DNA of 64,000 nucleotides from CAYMRL01 sp964398985 (GCA_964398985.1 CAYNOS010000005.1:25078-89077); one strand, 5' to 3'. Counted from the first letter of the stretch, positions 16,634 to 25,853 are shown. Notes: a model not told the origin generated them from the sequence alone. Program-made: numbers and translations.

Positions 16634-17632
16634 TCACGCGACGGCGTCGCCGGAACCGACCTTGGGGCGGCGCGCGGTCAAGCCTCTGACCAGCGTGCCG
16701 ACGGAGGTCCTGAGCAACCGACGGAGGCGGCGCAGCTCGAAGGCGTAGGGCGAAGCGGCCCTGTCGAACATCTGCTCGATCTGACGGTACGCTCGCCAGC
16801 GGCCGGCGAAGTCCTTGCTCACCGCCGCCGCCCTCCGGTACGACACGTTGCAGAGGTAGTGTCTCCCGAGTGGTCTGAGCTCGTCGGCCGCCGCCGGCAG
16901 CTCCGCCGCGACGACCTCCAGCAGGTGCAAGGAGTCCTCCGCCCACGCCATCACGGTGTTGAAGCTGCCGCGGTTCTCGGCATGCCAGCGGTAGCTGGCG
17001 AGCGGCTCCGGCACGTCGATCCGTCCGTACCTGGCCATCACCTGCACCATTGCTTTCACGTCCTGGTAGAGGTTGTGCGGGCTTTCCAACCCTCCCACAG
17101 CCCGCAAGTGCTTGGTGTTGAAGAGGGTGGAGGCGAGGTAGAAGGAGGTGGACCTCTCGAACCAGCGACGCATGACGCCCGCGACGTCCAGGTCCTTGGT
17201 GTTCAGCGTGTGGGTCGAGGTGACCCTGCCGGCGGCGTCGATGACGTTCGCGCCGGTGCGGACCAGCCCCACGTCCAGACCGCCGGCGAGCGCCTCGACG
17301 CATGCGGACACGAAGTTCGGAGCGATGAGATCGTCGTCGTGAAGCAGCACGAAGTACTCGCCACGCGCTCTGTCGAGGCAGGCGTTGTAGTTGGGGTTGG
17401 CCCCGATGTTGACCGCGTGACGGACGTAGCGGACGCGCGGATCGGCGAGCGATTCCATGTACGCCTGCGTCCCGTCGGTCGAGGCGTTGTCGCAGACGAC
17501 GATCTCGAGGTTGGGGTAGTCCTGCTCCAAGGCGGACGCCAGCGCCTGCGGGAAGAAGCCGGTAACGCGGTTGTACGTCGGTATCCCGATCGTGACCAGC
17601 GGAATCGCGTGCTTGGAATGCGTCTCAGGCAT
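16634..17632 (-). CDS. Family 2 glycosyltransferase
   Basis: A 332-residue GT2 enzyme. The GT-A start is PLVTIGIPTYNRVTGFFPQA, followed by EIVVCDNASTDGT (nucleotide binding) and FVLLHDDDLIAP, the DXD metal site in the HDDD form. The C-terminus is helical and basic, without a membrane segment. ATG 17632 overlaps the end of the acyltransferase gene; GTG 17656 is an in-frame alternative, but GGGTGG immediately before the ATG favours the shorter form. It lies between an acyltransferase and a GT4 gene in a minus-strand operon. Substrate unknown. Confidence 0.84.
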   Translation of the reverse strand: MPETHSKHAIPLVTIGIPTYNRVTGFFPQALASALEQDYPNLEIVVCDNASTDGTQAYMESLADPRVRYVRHAVNIGANPNYNACLDRARGEYFVLLHDDDLIAPNFVSACVEALAGGLDVGLVRTGANVIDAAGRVTSTHTLNTKDLDVAGVMRRWFERSTSFYLASTLFNTKHLRAVGGLESPHNLYQDVKAMVQVMARYGRIDVPEPLASYRWHAENRGSFNTVMAWAEDSLHLLEVVAAELPAAADELRPLGRHYLCNVSYRRAAAVSKDFAGRWRAYRQIEQMFDRAASPYAFELRRLRRLLRTSVGTLVRGLTARRPKVGSGDAVA

Positions 17633-18284
17633 CCACCCAACCGTCCGTCTCTTCACTCCAGCGCTTGATCACGCGCGCAGGGCTGCCCACCGCGATGCTG
17701 CGCGCCGGCACGTCGCGGTTCACGACGCTGTTCGAACCGATCACGCTGTACTCGCCGATGTCGACGCCGGGCACCACGACCACGTTCTGCCCGATCCAAC
17801 TGCCGCGCCCGATGCGGATCGGGGCAACGGGATCCAAGCCTTGGTACTTGTACGGCACATCGGCCCGCGCGACCGCGTGGGTGCCGTCCGCGAGGTAGAC
17901 GTTGGCAGCGAACAGCACGTCGTCTTCGACGACGATGCTGCGGTAGGCGATGAGTTGGAGGCCGGCGGTAGCGGTGACCCGATCTCCGATGCGGATGATC
18001 GGGTCGAACTCCTGCTGGACGTGCTTGCCTTCCGGGTGCCGCATCCAACTGCCGTCGGGGTAGCGCGTCACTGCCCTGATGACGCAGTTCGGACCCAGCT
18101 TCACGTCACTGCCGACATGGATGCGGTCCGCGTTCTGAACGGTGCGCGGCGAGTGCATGACGAAGCCTTCGGCGGCCGTCGCGAACGTGATCCTCTCGGG
18201 TGCATCAGCTCTCAGCAGCCCTTTGAGCCGGGCCTTGAGCCGGGCAAGGACTGGGGTACCTGGTTCGTCACGACGACTCAACAT
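17625..18284 (-). CDS. Hexapeptide-repeat (left-handed beta-helix) acyltransferase
   Basis: A 219-residue acyltransferase of the LbH superfamily, expected to acetylate a sugar of the glycan or a nucleotide-sugar amine. Hexapeptide-type repeats run from about residue 60 to 205, ending IGRGSWIGQNVVVVPGVDIG and SVIGSNSVVNRDVPARSIAV. ATG 18284 was chosen because AAGGAG lies 4 nt upstream; the frame is open further upstream but that extension has no conserved features. It heads the minus-strand operon and is divergent from the ABC flippase. It might act like PglD on a 4-amino sugar or decorate the finished polymer; sequence does not decide. Confidence 0.8.
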   Translation of the reverse strand: MLSRRDEPGTPVLARLKARLKGLLRADAPERITFATAAEGFVMHSPRTVQNADRIHVGSDVKLGPNCVIRAVTRYPDGSWMRHPEGKHVQQEFDPIIRIGDRVTATAGLQLIAYRSIVVEDDVLFAANVYLADGTHAVARADVPYKYQGLDPVAPIRIGRGSWIGQNVVVVPGVDIGEYSVIGSNSVVNRDVPARSIAVGSPARVIKRWSEETDGWVDA

Positions 18285-18458
18285 CTGCTCCTTGCGGCAA
18301 GCGCGCCCCTCGGGTTCGGGCACTCTCCCGAGTATGAACCGTTGGCCGACGAGTGGCCGTGACCCATCCGCCAAGCTCACCAGCGAGTGCCTGAGGGAAC
18401 CGCGAAGGACCAAGCTCACACGCGCTTCAGGATTGCTCGCCTATCATGCGGGGCGCTG

Positions 18459-20363
18459 ATGAGCCGACCCGACCCCAAGCGTCACGCCCAACCCCCAGAA
18501 CACGATCAGGAGTCCTCCTCGATCTGGGAGGCTGCCCGCAAGCTTCTGCTCCTGATCGACTCCTCGGACAAGCGGCGCTTGCTCTGGCTCTTGCCGGCCG
18601 TGACCGCCATGGCGGTCTTCCAGGTGGTCGGCGTCGCCTCGGTGTTGCCATTCCTGGCGCTCGTCGCCGATCCCGAGATCATCTCGACCGATCCGCGGCT
18701 CAACTGGCTCTACGTGACCCTGGGCTTCGAGTCTCCGCGCGGCTTCCTCGCCTTCATGGGCGGCGCCTCACTGGTGCTGTTGGTCTTGAGCAACGCGTTC
18801 ACTGCGCTCACCGAGTACATCCAGCTGCGCTTCGCCTGGGACCTCAACCACACGCTCTCGACCAAGATGCTGCGCAACTACCTGACGAAGCCGTACACCT
18901 TCTTCCTCGACAAGAACTCCGCCAACCTGGCGACCAACATCCTTGGCGAGGTGCGGCAGACGGTCTCCGGCTTCGTGCTGGTGAGCATGCACCTGGTGGC
19001 GCGAGCGGTGGTGGCACTGTTCATCCTGGTCCTGCTGGTGGTCGTCAATCCACTGCTGGCGCTGGTGTCGTTCGGCTTCATCGGCGCGGCGTACGGCGGC
19101 GTGTTCGTCGCTGTCAAGAAGGCGGTGGACCTCGCCGGCCGGGCCCGCGCGAGGGCCGACAAGGCGCGGCACAAGGCCGCCCTGGAAGCTCTTTCGGGCA
19201 TCAAGGACATCAAAGTCCTGGGGCGCGAGAAGTCGTTCCTGAAGCGCTACGAAGACAACTCGCAGATCTACTCGCGCAGCCAGGCGAGGCATCAGGTCAT
19301 TGCCGTGATGCCGCGCTACGCTTTCGAGACCATCGCCTTCGGTGGCATGCTGGTCATCGTCCTGGTCGTGCTGCTCAGAGGGGCCGGTCTGCAGACGATC
19401 CTCCCCACCCTGGGCCTCTACGCGTTCGCTTCCTACCGACTCCTGCCGGCGTTGCAGACGCTGTTCAGTTCGCTCGCCGGCATCCGCTACAGCATGTCGT
19501 CGGTCGATGAGCTCTACCGCGACCTCGACCTCGACAGCAGCCCGACGCGACTCGAGGAGGCTCCCGCCGAGCCCCTGCCGTTCGCGTCCCACGTCGAGCT
19601 CAAGGGCATCGACTTCCACTACCCGTCCAGCGAACGTCCCGTTCTCAGCGACTTCACGATCAGGATCGACTCGAACACGACGGTCGGAATCGTCGGAGCT
19701 ACCGGCTCCGGCAAGACCACCACCGTCGACCTGTTGCTCGGGCTGCTCGAGCCGCAAGAGGGGATGCTCAGCGTCGACGGCGTTCCTGTCACCCGCGAGA
19801 ACGTGCGCCGGTGGCAGCAGAACCTCGGGTACGTCCCGCAATTCATCTACCTGGCCGACGACACCGTGGCCGGCAACATCGCCCTCGGCGTACCGGCCAC
19901 CGAGATAGACCAAGACAAGCTCGAGCGCGCTGCGCGCCTGGCCCATATCCACGACTTCATCGTCGAGGAGCTCGACGGCGGGTACTCGGCGGTGGTGGGG
20001 GAGCGCGGCGTGAAGCTGTCCGGCGGTCAGCGCCAGCGACTGGGGATCGCCCGCGCGCTGTACCATGACCCTTCGATGCTCGTTTTCGACGAGGCGACCA
20101 GCGCCCTCGACGGGCTGACCGAGGAAGCGATCTTCCAAGCCGTGAGCGTTCTCGGCAAGTCGAAGACCATCGTGATGATCGCCCACCGCATCAGCACCGT
20201 GAGGGCCTGCGACGTCATCTACCTGCTCGACAAGGGCAACGTCATCGACTTCGGGACGTACGACGATCTTCTCGTTCGCAACGAGGAGTTCCGCGCGATG
20301 GCTCTCGGCAGCCACGTCGCCGCCGAAGCCGAGACGCATGAGCCCGTCGGAAGTCGCGGCTGA
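18459..20363 (+). CDS. ABC exporter half-transporter, PglK/MsbA-like lipid-linked glycan flippase
   Basis: A 634-residue fused permease-ATPase half transporter acting as a dimer. Five or six membrane helices fill residues about 45-340 (LLWLLPAVTAMAVFQVVGVA first). The ATPase domain has Walker A GATGSGKTT near residue 413, the signature LSGGQRQR near 521, Walker B MLVFDEATSALD near 540 and the H-loop IAHR. The type fits PglK-like flippases of undecaprenyl-linked oligosaccharides; the genes around it all concern such glycans. TATCAT at 18442-18447 is a possible -10 with only about 5 nt of leader. The 174-nt gap to the divergent acyltransferase holds no gene. Confidence 0.86.
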   Translation: MSRPDPKRHAQPPEHDQESSSIWEAARKLLLLIDSSDKRRLLWLLPAVTAMAVFQVVGVASVLPFLALVADPEIISTDPRLNWLYVTLGFESPRGFLAFMGGASLVLLVLSNAFTALTEYIQLRFAWDLNHTLSTKMLRNYLTKPYTFFLDKNSANLATNILGEVRQTVSGFVLVSMHLVARAVVALFILVLLVVVNPLLALVSFGFIGAAYGGVFVAVKKAVDLAGRARARADKARHKAALEALSGIKDIKVLGREKSFLKRYEDNSQIYSRSQARHQVIAVMPRYAFETIAFGGMLVIVLVVLLRGAGLQTILPTLGLYAFASYRLLPALQTLFSSLAGIRYSMSSVDELYRDLDLDSSPTRLEEAPAEPLPFASHVELKGIDFHYPSSERPVLSDFTIRIDSNTTVGIVGATGSGKTTTVDLLLGLLEPQEGMLSVDGVPVTRENVRRWQQNLGYVPQFIYLADDTVAGNIALGVPATEIDQDKLERAARLAHIHDFIVEELDGGYSAVVGERGVKLSGGQRQRLGIARALYHDPSMLVFDEATSALDGLTEEAIFQAVSVLGKSKTIVMIAHRISTVRACDVIYLLDKGNVIDFGTYDDLLVRNEEFRAMALGSHVAAEAETHEPVGSRG

Positions 20364-20473
20364 TCCGCGCTCGAGATGAACACCCGTCACATCGCAAGTG
20401 AATGTCCTGCCGCGATAATGGCCCAACCCCAGGTTCCGGCTAGCACGGCGGGGTACCAGAGAGGACAGGTGCG

Positions 20474-22414
20474 GTGAGCCAAGAGCCCACGGGCGTCAAC
20501 GCGAAGGTCCACCCCTGGCATGCCTTGCGCCTGACCAGTAACGGTTGGGCCAAGCTGCTGGTCGACACCTGCTTGTTCCTGGTGGCCACGCCGCTGGCGC
20601 TGTTCGTCCGCTACGACGGCGCGGCGCCCGAAATGGGCGAGTTCGGCATCGCGCTGGCGCTGCTGCTGCCCCTGAAGCTCATCTTCGACCTGATGCTCGG
20701 ACTGCCGCAGCGCTCATGGAGCAACCTGACGTTCCGAGACATCGGTGGCCTGGTGCTGTTCGCTCTCGCCAGCGCGAGCACCGGCACCCTGCTCCTGATG
20801 CTGCTCAGCGCATCGACGGGGATCCCACGCTCGATCGCGTTGCTCGACGCCGGCCTGGCCGTGATGTTGATGGCCGCCGTCAGGGTGCTCACGCGTTACC
20901 GGCACGAGCAGACGGCGGCTTCGATCGTCGGACCCGACTACCGCAAGCGTGTGCTGGTGATCGGGGCCGGCGAGGCGGGCGCGCTGGCAGTGAGAGAGCT
21001 CTTGCGTCACCCCGAGACCGGCATGAAGCCGGTGGCGTTCCTGGATGACGCGCCGTCCAAGTGGGGCCAGCGCGTTTCCAGCGTGCGGGTGATGGGACCG
21101 CTGTCGAAAGCCAAGGAAGTCATCTTGGAGCAGAAGATCGACGAGGTCCTGATCGCGATGCCCTCGAAGGGCGGCGAGGCGGTCCGCAACGTCATCGAAC
21201 AGGTCAGGGAGGCGAGGCCCAACCTCACCTACAAGATCATCCCCGGGATGTACGAGGTCATCTCGGGCCAGGTCGACGTCAAGCGCATCCGCGAGGTCGA
21301 CATCGACGACCTGCTCGGCCGCGAGCCCATCCGCCTCGACACCGACAGCATCCTCGGCTACCTCAGGGGCAAGCGCGTGATGATCACCGGCGCCGGCGGC
21401 TCGATCGGCTCCGAGCTGGTGCGCCAGATATGCCGCTTCAACCCCAGCGAGCTGATCCTGTTCGGCCACGGCGAGAACAGCATCTACGCGCTCGAGCGCG
21501 AGCTCGACCGCGACTGGCCGGAGATCAAGTACCGCGGCGTCATCGGCGCCATCCAGAACGGGGCGCGCCTCGATTACGTGTTCACCCGCTACCGCCCGGA
21601 CGTGATCTTCCACGCCGCCGCGCACAAGCACGTGCCGCTGATGGAGGAGAACCCCGAGGAGGCGGTGTTCAACAACATCGTGGGCAGCCGCAACCTGATC
21701 AACCTGGCGCTCAAGCACAACGTCTCGCACTTCGTGAACATCTCGACCGACAAGGCCGTCAACCCGACGTCGATCATGGGCGCCTCCAAGCGCATGGTCG
21801 AGCATCTGGTGCTGACCGCCTCGCGCCGCGCCGGCCCCAATCAGGTGTTCGTGTCGGTGCGCTTCGGGAACGTCCTCGGCAGCCGCGGCAGCGTGATCCC
21901 CATCTTCAAGAGCCAGATCGCCGCCGGTGGACCGGTGACCGTCACCCACCCCGAGATGGTCCGCTACTTCATGACGATCCCGGAAGCCGCCCAGCTGGTG
22001 CTGCAAGCCTCCGGTCACGGCAGGAACGGCGAGGTCTACATCCTCGACATGGGCGAGCCGGTCAAGATTGTCGACCTCGCGCGCGACCTGATCCGCCTCT
22101 CCGGCCTGCAGCCCGACGTCGACGTCGAGATCCGCTTCACGGGCATGCGTCCGGGCGAACGGCTGGTCGAGGAGCTGATGACCGAGACCGAGGAGGTCGG
22201 GCTCACCCGCCACGAGAAGATCTTCGTGGGGCACTCCGATGCCGTCGACGAGGAGCTGTTGACGGCCGCCATCGACGCGTTGCAGGCGGCGGCGATGCGG
22301 TCCGATCACGAGCGCATCAGGCTCCTGCTCGAGAACTTCCTCGACGGCTGCCACTTCCAGCGGACGACCGGCGTCGAAGAGCGACCTGCCCAGCAGACAG
22401 TCGCTCTGGACTGA
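20474..22414 (+). CDS. CapD/WbpM/PglF-like UDP-HexNAc 4,6-dehydratase (membrane-bound)
   Basis: A 646-residue inverting or retaining UDP-GlcNAc 4,6-dehydratase. Four hydrophobic helices (residues about 28-130) anchor it. A first Rossmann-like region (VLVIGAGEAGALAVRELL, near 160) is followed by the catalytic extended SDR domain with MITGAGGSIGSELV near 303. In NISTDKAVNPTSIMGASKR the usual catalytic tyrosine is Met, with Lys retained, as in WbpM and PglF. Length and layout match that family. GTG 20474 follows GAGGACAGG. GATAAT at 20414-20419 may be its -10. With the DegT aminotransferase it could yield a bacillosamine-like sugar. Confidence 0.9.
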   Translation: MSQEPTGVNAKVHPWHALRLTSNGWAKLLVDTCLFLVATPLALFVRYDGAAPEMGEFGIALALLLPLKLIFDLMLGLPQRSWSNLTFRDIGGLVLFALASASTGTLLLMLLSASTGIPRSIALLDAGLAVMLMAAVRVLTRYRHEQTAASIVGPDYRKRVLVIGAGEAGALAVRELLRHPETGMKPVAFLDDAPSKWGQRVSSVRVMGPLSKAKEVILEQKIDEVLIAMPSKGGEAVRNVIEQVREARPNLTYKIIPGMYEVISGQVDVKRIREVDIDDLLGREPIRLDTDSILGYLRGKRVMITGAGGSIGSELVRQICRFNPSELILFGHGENSIYALERELDRDWPEIKYRGVIGAIQNGARLDYVFTRYRPDVIFHAAAHKHVPLMEENPEEAVFNNIVGSRNLINLALKHNVSHFVNISTDKAVNPTSIMGASKRMVEHLVLTASRRAGPNQVFVSVRFGNVLGSRGSVIPIFKSQIAAGGPVTVTHPEMVRYFMTIPEAAQLVLQASGHGRNGEVYILDMGEPVKIVDLARDLIRLSGLQPDVDVEIRFTGMRPGERLVEELMTETEEVGLTRHEKIFVGHSDAVDEELLTAAIDALQAAAMRSDHERIRLLLENFLDGCHFQRTTGVEERPAQQTVALD

Positions 22415-22415
22415 A

Positions 22416-23771
22416 GTGGAGCGCCGCCCGGAAGCGCGAGACCGCGAGCTGCAGCTTGGCTTCGCCGCGATCTGGCTCTTCTCGCGCGAACTGGTCCTAT
22501 GGGGTGCCTTGATCGCCGTGCCGGTGGCGGTCGCCACCTACCTGCTCAGCGCCCGCAGCGAGCCCAGCTACTCCGCGTCGGCCAGCCTGGTGGCTCCGAA
22601 GAGAACCATCGTGATCGAGGCCGTGGACGAGGAGCCAGGAATCGCCGCGCCGCACGCCCCCGCCGTCTACTCGGCTGCGCTTCACGGCCCCGTCGTGCTG
22701 CGAGACGCCTGGCAGCGGCTGGTCGAGCAGGGCCAAGCGTTGGGCGAGCCGAGCCAGGTCGACCTCGATGAGCTGTCGAGGAGCCTGAGCCTCGACTACG
22801 AGGACCGGCGGCTATCGCTGATGCTGTTCGTCATAGCCGAGGCGCCCGACTCGCGACTGTCCAGGGCCAGGGCGAACGCAGCCACGGCCGCCCTCATCGC
22901 CTGGGACGACGCCCGCGCACGCAGCACCATCGACCTCTCGATCGCCACGCTCGAGTCGCAGCAACAGGCCCTGCAAGCCCAACTCGAACGCCTGCTCGCG
23001 CAGGGCGACAGGGTCGCGCTGGCGCAGTCGACGTGGGTCTCGCAGCTGCTGTTCGAGAGCCGGCAAGATTTGGCGATGCTGCGCTCGCAGGCGGTTGGCG
23101 TGCGCGGGGCGCTGGACCTGCTTCAGGGGGCGACCGGCGCCTCGCAACTGAGTCCCAACCCCAGCTACGACGCGGTCGTCGCCTTGTTGCTGACCGGCAT
23201 CCTGGTGGCGGTCGCGCTGATCTTGCGAAACGCGGTTCGCGTGCGCTTCAGCGAGGCGGCCGGGCTGGCCGAGGCCGGCGGCTTGCCGCTGCTCGCGACC
23301 TTCACCTCGCCTCCGGACGGCTTCGCTCCCGAACCGGCCGCCCCCAAGGCCCGCGAGCGGGGCAAGCGTCCGGCGGCTGCCGCGTCGGGACCGATGGCGT
23401 TGCCGTTCCTCAAGGCGCACGTCGACCGGGCCTTGCCGGCGGGTGGCCGCCTGCTGGTGGTGGGGGTCACCGACCGGGACGGGGCAAGACCCGTCGCTGC
23501 CGCGCTGGCGATGCAGTATCGCGGCCGGCCCGTCGACGCTCAGCGGGTCCAGGTCGCTACCGGGCCGGCGCTCCTCGCCGCCGCCGAATCGCTGGAGGAG
23601 GCGGCCGCCGCCGACGCCACCGTGGTGGTCGCCGACCCCACCTCGACCACCACCCAGGAGTTGGAGTTGGCGACTAGTTGGCTGCGTCTCGCCAAGGCTC
23701 ACGTCCTCGGACTCGTGGCCTCGCCCGCTCTCCCGAGCGGACCCGAACTCGGGACCGGGCTGCGGCAGTGA
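22416..23771 (+). CDS. Wzz-like chain-length determinant fused to a degenerate BY-kinase-like domain
   Basis: A 451-residue inner-membrane protein. A first membrane helix lies at about residues 22-45 (LVLWGALIAVPVAVATYLLS), a periplasmic region with helix-rich QQQALQAQLERLL follows, and a second helix lies at about 250-275, the Wzz/Wzc layout. The cytoplasmic C-terminus (about 330-445) has the order of strands of Wzc/CpsD tyrosine kinases, but the Walker A position reads VVGVTDRDGARPVAAALA and lacks the GKS/T lysine, and no C-terminal Tyr cluster is present. It is therefore probably a non-catalytic scaffold. GTG 22416 begins 1 nt after the dehydratase stop, and its stop overlaps the next gene. 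Confidence 0.72.
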   Translation: MERRPEARDRELQLGFAAIWLFSRELVLWGALIAVPVAVATYLLSARSEPSYSASASLVAPKRTIVIEAVDEEPGIAAPHAPAVYSAALHGPVVLRDAWQRLVEQGQALGEPSQVDLDELSRSLSLDYEDRRLSLMLFVIAEAPDSRLSRARANAATAALIAWDDARARSTIDLSIATLESQQQALQAQLERLLAQGDRVALAQSTWVSQLLFESRQDLAMLRSQAVGVRGALDLLQGATGASQLSPNPSYDAVVALLLTGILVAVALILRNAVRVRFSEAAGLAEAGGLPLLATFTSPPDGFAPEPAAPKARERGKRPAAAASGPMALPFLKAHVDRALPAGGRLLVVGVTDRDGARPVAAALAMQYRGRPVDAQRVQVATGPALLAAAESLEEAAAADATVVVADPTSTTTQELELATSWLRLAKAHVLGLVASPALPSGPELGTGLRQ

Positions 23772-24730
23772 GGGTGCTGGTCACCGGCGGCGCCGGCTTC
23801 ATCGGCTCGCACCTCGTCGAGCGGCTACTGGCAGAGGGTGTCGGCGTCAACGTCCTCGACGACCTCTCGAGCGGCGCAGTCGACAACCTGCCGGCCACCG
23901 GCGACGTTGACCTGGTCGTAGGTGACATCGCGGATGGCAGCGCGGTAGCGGCGGCGCTGGCAGGCGTCGACGCGGTCGTGCACCTGGCCGCGATCGCTTC
24001 CGTAACGGCCTCCATCGCGGACCCGTTGGCCACCAGCCGCACGAACCTCACCGGCAGCCTGACGGTCTTCCAGGCCGCCGCCGATGCCGCCGTCAGGCGC
24101 GTCGTGTACGCCAGCTCTGCGGCCGTCTACGGCAACCCCGAGTCGTTGCCAGTGCGTGAGGACGCGCCCAAGCGGCCCCTCTCGCCCTACGCGATCGACA
24201 AGCTGGCAGGCGAGCACCACCTGGCGCACTTCAACGGTGCCGGAGTGCTGGACGCTGCAGCGTTTCGCTTCTTCAACGTTTACGGGCCGCGCCAGGACCC
24301 GAACAGCCCCTACTCCGGCGTGATCAGCGTGTTCCTCGAACGCGGCGCGAGGCGCGAGCCCTTGATGGTCCACGGCGACGGGCGGCAGACCCGCGACTTC
24401 GTCTACGTGGCCGACGTGGTCGAGGTGCTGGCGGCGGCGGTGACGGGGCCGAACGGCTCTTCGCATGCGGGAGCAGATCAGAGCCGCACCGACCTGCCAG
24501 TGCTGAACGTGGCGCGCGGCGAGGCCATCAGCCTCCTGGAACTGATCGACGCCGTCGGCGAGGTCGTGGGCGGGCCGCCCCCCGCGGTGGAGTTCGGGCC
24601 CGCTCGCGAGGGCGACATCCGCCACTCGCTAGCGGACGTCACGGCCCTGAAGGCGACGCATGGCCTTCCCCGGACGCCGCTCGACGAAGGTTTGGAAGCG
24701 ACCTACGCGTCGGGGTCAGTACGACAGTGA
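23768..24730 (+). CDS. NAD-dependent nucleotide-sugar epimerase/dehydratase (GalE-like extended SDR)
   Basis: A 320-residue extended SDR. It has VLVTGGAGFIGSHLVERLL at the N-terminus, the YASSAAVYG serine segment, and Tyr141-x3-Lys145 (YAIDK) as catalytic pair, with FRFFNVYGPRQDPNSPYSGV as sugar-binding region. This pattern is that of UDP-Glc/GlcNAc 4-epimerases (WbpP-like). GTG 23768 overlaps the stop of the Wzz-like gene (GTGA), which places it at the end of the 20474-24730 operon. It ends the polysaccharide locus, and its last 15 nt overlap a weak convergent reading frame. Confidence 0.86.
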   Translation: MRVLVTGGAGFIGSHLVERLLAEGVGVNVLDDLSSGAVDNLPATGDVDLVVGDIADGSAVAAALAGVDAVVHLAAIASVTASIADPLATSRTNLTGSLTVFQAAADAAVRRVVYASSAAVYGNPESLPVREDAPKRPLSPYAIDKLAGEHHLAHFNGAGVLDAAAFRFFNVYGPRQDPNSPYSGVISVFLERGARREPLMVHGDGRQTRDFVYVADVVEVLAAAVTGPNGSSHAGADQSRTDLPVLNVARGEAISLLELIDAVGEVVGGPPPAVEFGPAREGDIRHSLADVTALKATHGLPRTPLDEGLEATYASGSVRQ

Positions 24731-24931
24731 CAGGTTGACCCAGCCGCAGCCGTTCCAACGGAAGGCGGCGCTCGCCGCGCCGGCAGCGTCGTGGACCGTG
24801 CCGGTGGCGATCTCCCTGACGCTGCCCTGGTAGTCGATAGCGACCTTGCCGGTCGCCAGCGCCTCTGACAACCCGCGCGCCAAGCGCCTCGCGAAGATGG
24901 CCAACATCGGTGCGGTTCCCCTGATGTTCAC
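24716..24931 (-). pseudogene. Possible small gene or gene remnant of unknown function
   Basis: A 71-codon frame whose 3' half (from ATGKVAIDYQG to WVNLSLSY) has very GC-rich third positions like a true gene, while the 5' half does not. No ribosome-binding site precedes ATG 24931. On the plus strand, positions about 24848-24976 also read as a well-biased frame ending in a hydrophobic stretch (IGAVPLMFTFGAIVVSRVAA). The two halves may therefore be fragments of decayed genes rather than one protein. No family is recognised. Confidence 0.25.
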
Positions 24932-24998
24932 GTTCGGAGCGATCGTGGTGTCTCGGGTCGCTGCGATCCTGGGTTAGCTCCCTAGCTCCACCTGCCAG

Positions 24999-25814
24999 TC
25001 AATCAAGTGACGTAACAGCGTCCCCAACGCGCAACTCACCCATGCCGTCGTGCGCCAGGTACTGCCCGAACAGCACCTTGCTGCCCGCGCGCCGGAACGT
25101 GGCCAGCGTCCGCAGAGGCTCACGGCCCACCGATCCGGTCGCCTGGTCGACGGTGGTGATCGCGCACCTGTCGCACGGCTTGCACACGCGGAACTCCACT
25201 TCGCCGATGCGAACGCGGCGCCAACCGTCCTCGGCGAACGCCTCGCAGCCGCTCACGACGAGGTTCGGGCGGAAGCGGTTCATGGGCAGGGGATCTTCGC
25301 CGCGCTCGACCAGCCGGCGGTTCAGCTCTTCGAGAGAGCCCTCCGAGATCAGCAGGAAGGGGTAGCCGTCGGCGAACCCGACGCTGTCACCGACCGCGGC
25401 GTGGTCGAGGTTCACCTGCCTGCCGCCGCCGGGAGGCAACCTCACCAACTGGTAGTCGGCGCCCAGGAAGCTGCTCAGCCACTCGTCGGGCGTCGGCCCG
25501 GTCGGCATCGCTGCAACGCGGTCGCCCCAGACCCGCACTTCGCGCCTCGCCACGTCCTGGACAGCTGCGACGGTGACCGCACCGGCTCCGGGCGCGCTGA
25601 GGGTCAACCGCTCGCCGTCGACGGTGGCGGTGATCAGGCACAGGCGCGGCTCCTCGCGCTGCGTGAGGAACTCGCCGTCCGAGTCGACCACCAGCCACTG
25701 CCGGTCGTGTTCGAGGCCGGTGGCAACGAGTTTCGAGCGCTCGAGTGCCTGACCACGAGCCGACTTCAGAGGGTAGACGTTGAGCGCGCTGAGCACGCCG
25801 ACGTGCGTGGTCAC
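24999..25814 (-). CDS. MOSC-domain protein (YcbX/YiiM-like, Mo-cofactor-binding)
   Basis: A 271-residue protein. An N-terminal beta-barrel region begins VGVLSALNVYPLKSARGQAL, typical of MOSC_N domains. The MOSC domain has NRFRPNLVVSGCEAFAEDGW and VCKPCDRCAITTVDQATG, which carries the conserved Cys that binds the molybdenum cofactor in mARC/YcbX proteins. YcbX-type proteins reduce N-hydroxylated bases and sulfoxides. GTG 25814 was chosen because the conserved region starts five residues later; GTG 25847 is also in frame and neither has a clear ribosome-binding site. It stands alone, downstream of the csbD-like terminator. Confidence 0.84.
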   Translation of the reverse strand: MTTHVGVLSALNVYPLKSARGQALERSKLVATGLEHDRQWLVVDSDGEFLTQREEPRLCLITATVDGERLTLSAPGAGAVTVAAVQDVARREVRVWGDRVAAMPTGPTPDEWLSSFLGADYQLVRLPPGGGRQVNLDHAAVGDSVGFADGYPFLLISEGSLEELNRRLVERGEDPLPMNRFRPNLVVSGCEAFAEDGWRRVRIGEVEFRVCKPCDRCAITTVDQATGSVGREPLRTLATFRRAGSKVLFGQYLAHDGMGELRVGDAVTSLD

Positions 25815-25853
25815 GGTGCGCAGAAGATACCTCAGAGCAGGGCGCACGAAGAG

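Noticed and set aside
18768..20426. A 552-codon open frame antisense to the ABC flippase, and a similar 607-codon frame at 20714-22537
   Set aside because: Both lie opposite genes with intact catalytic motifs, and their translations are low-complexity (His, Asp, Val, Arg-rich).
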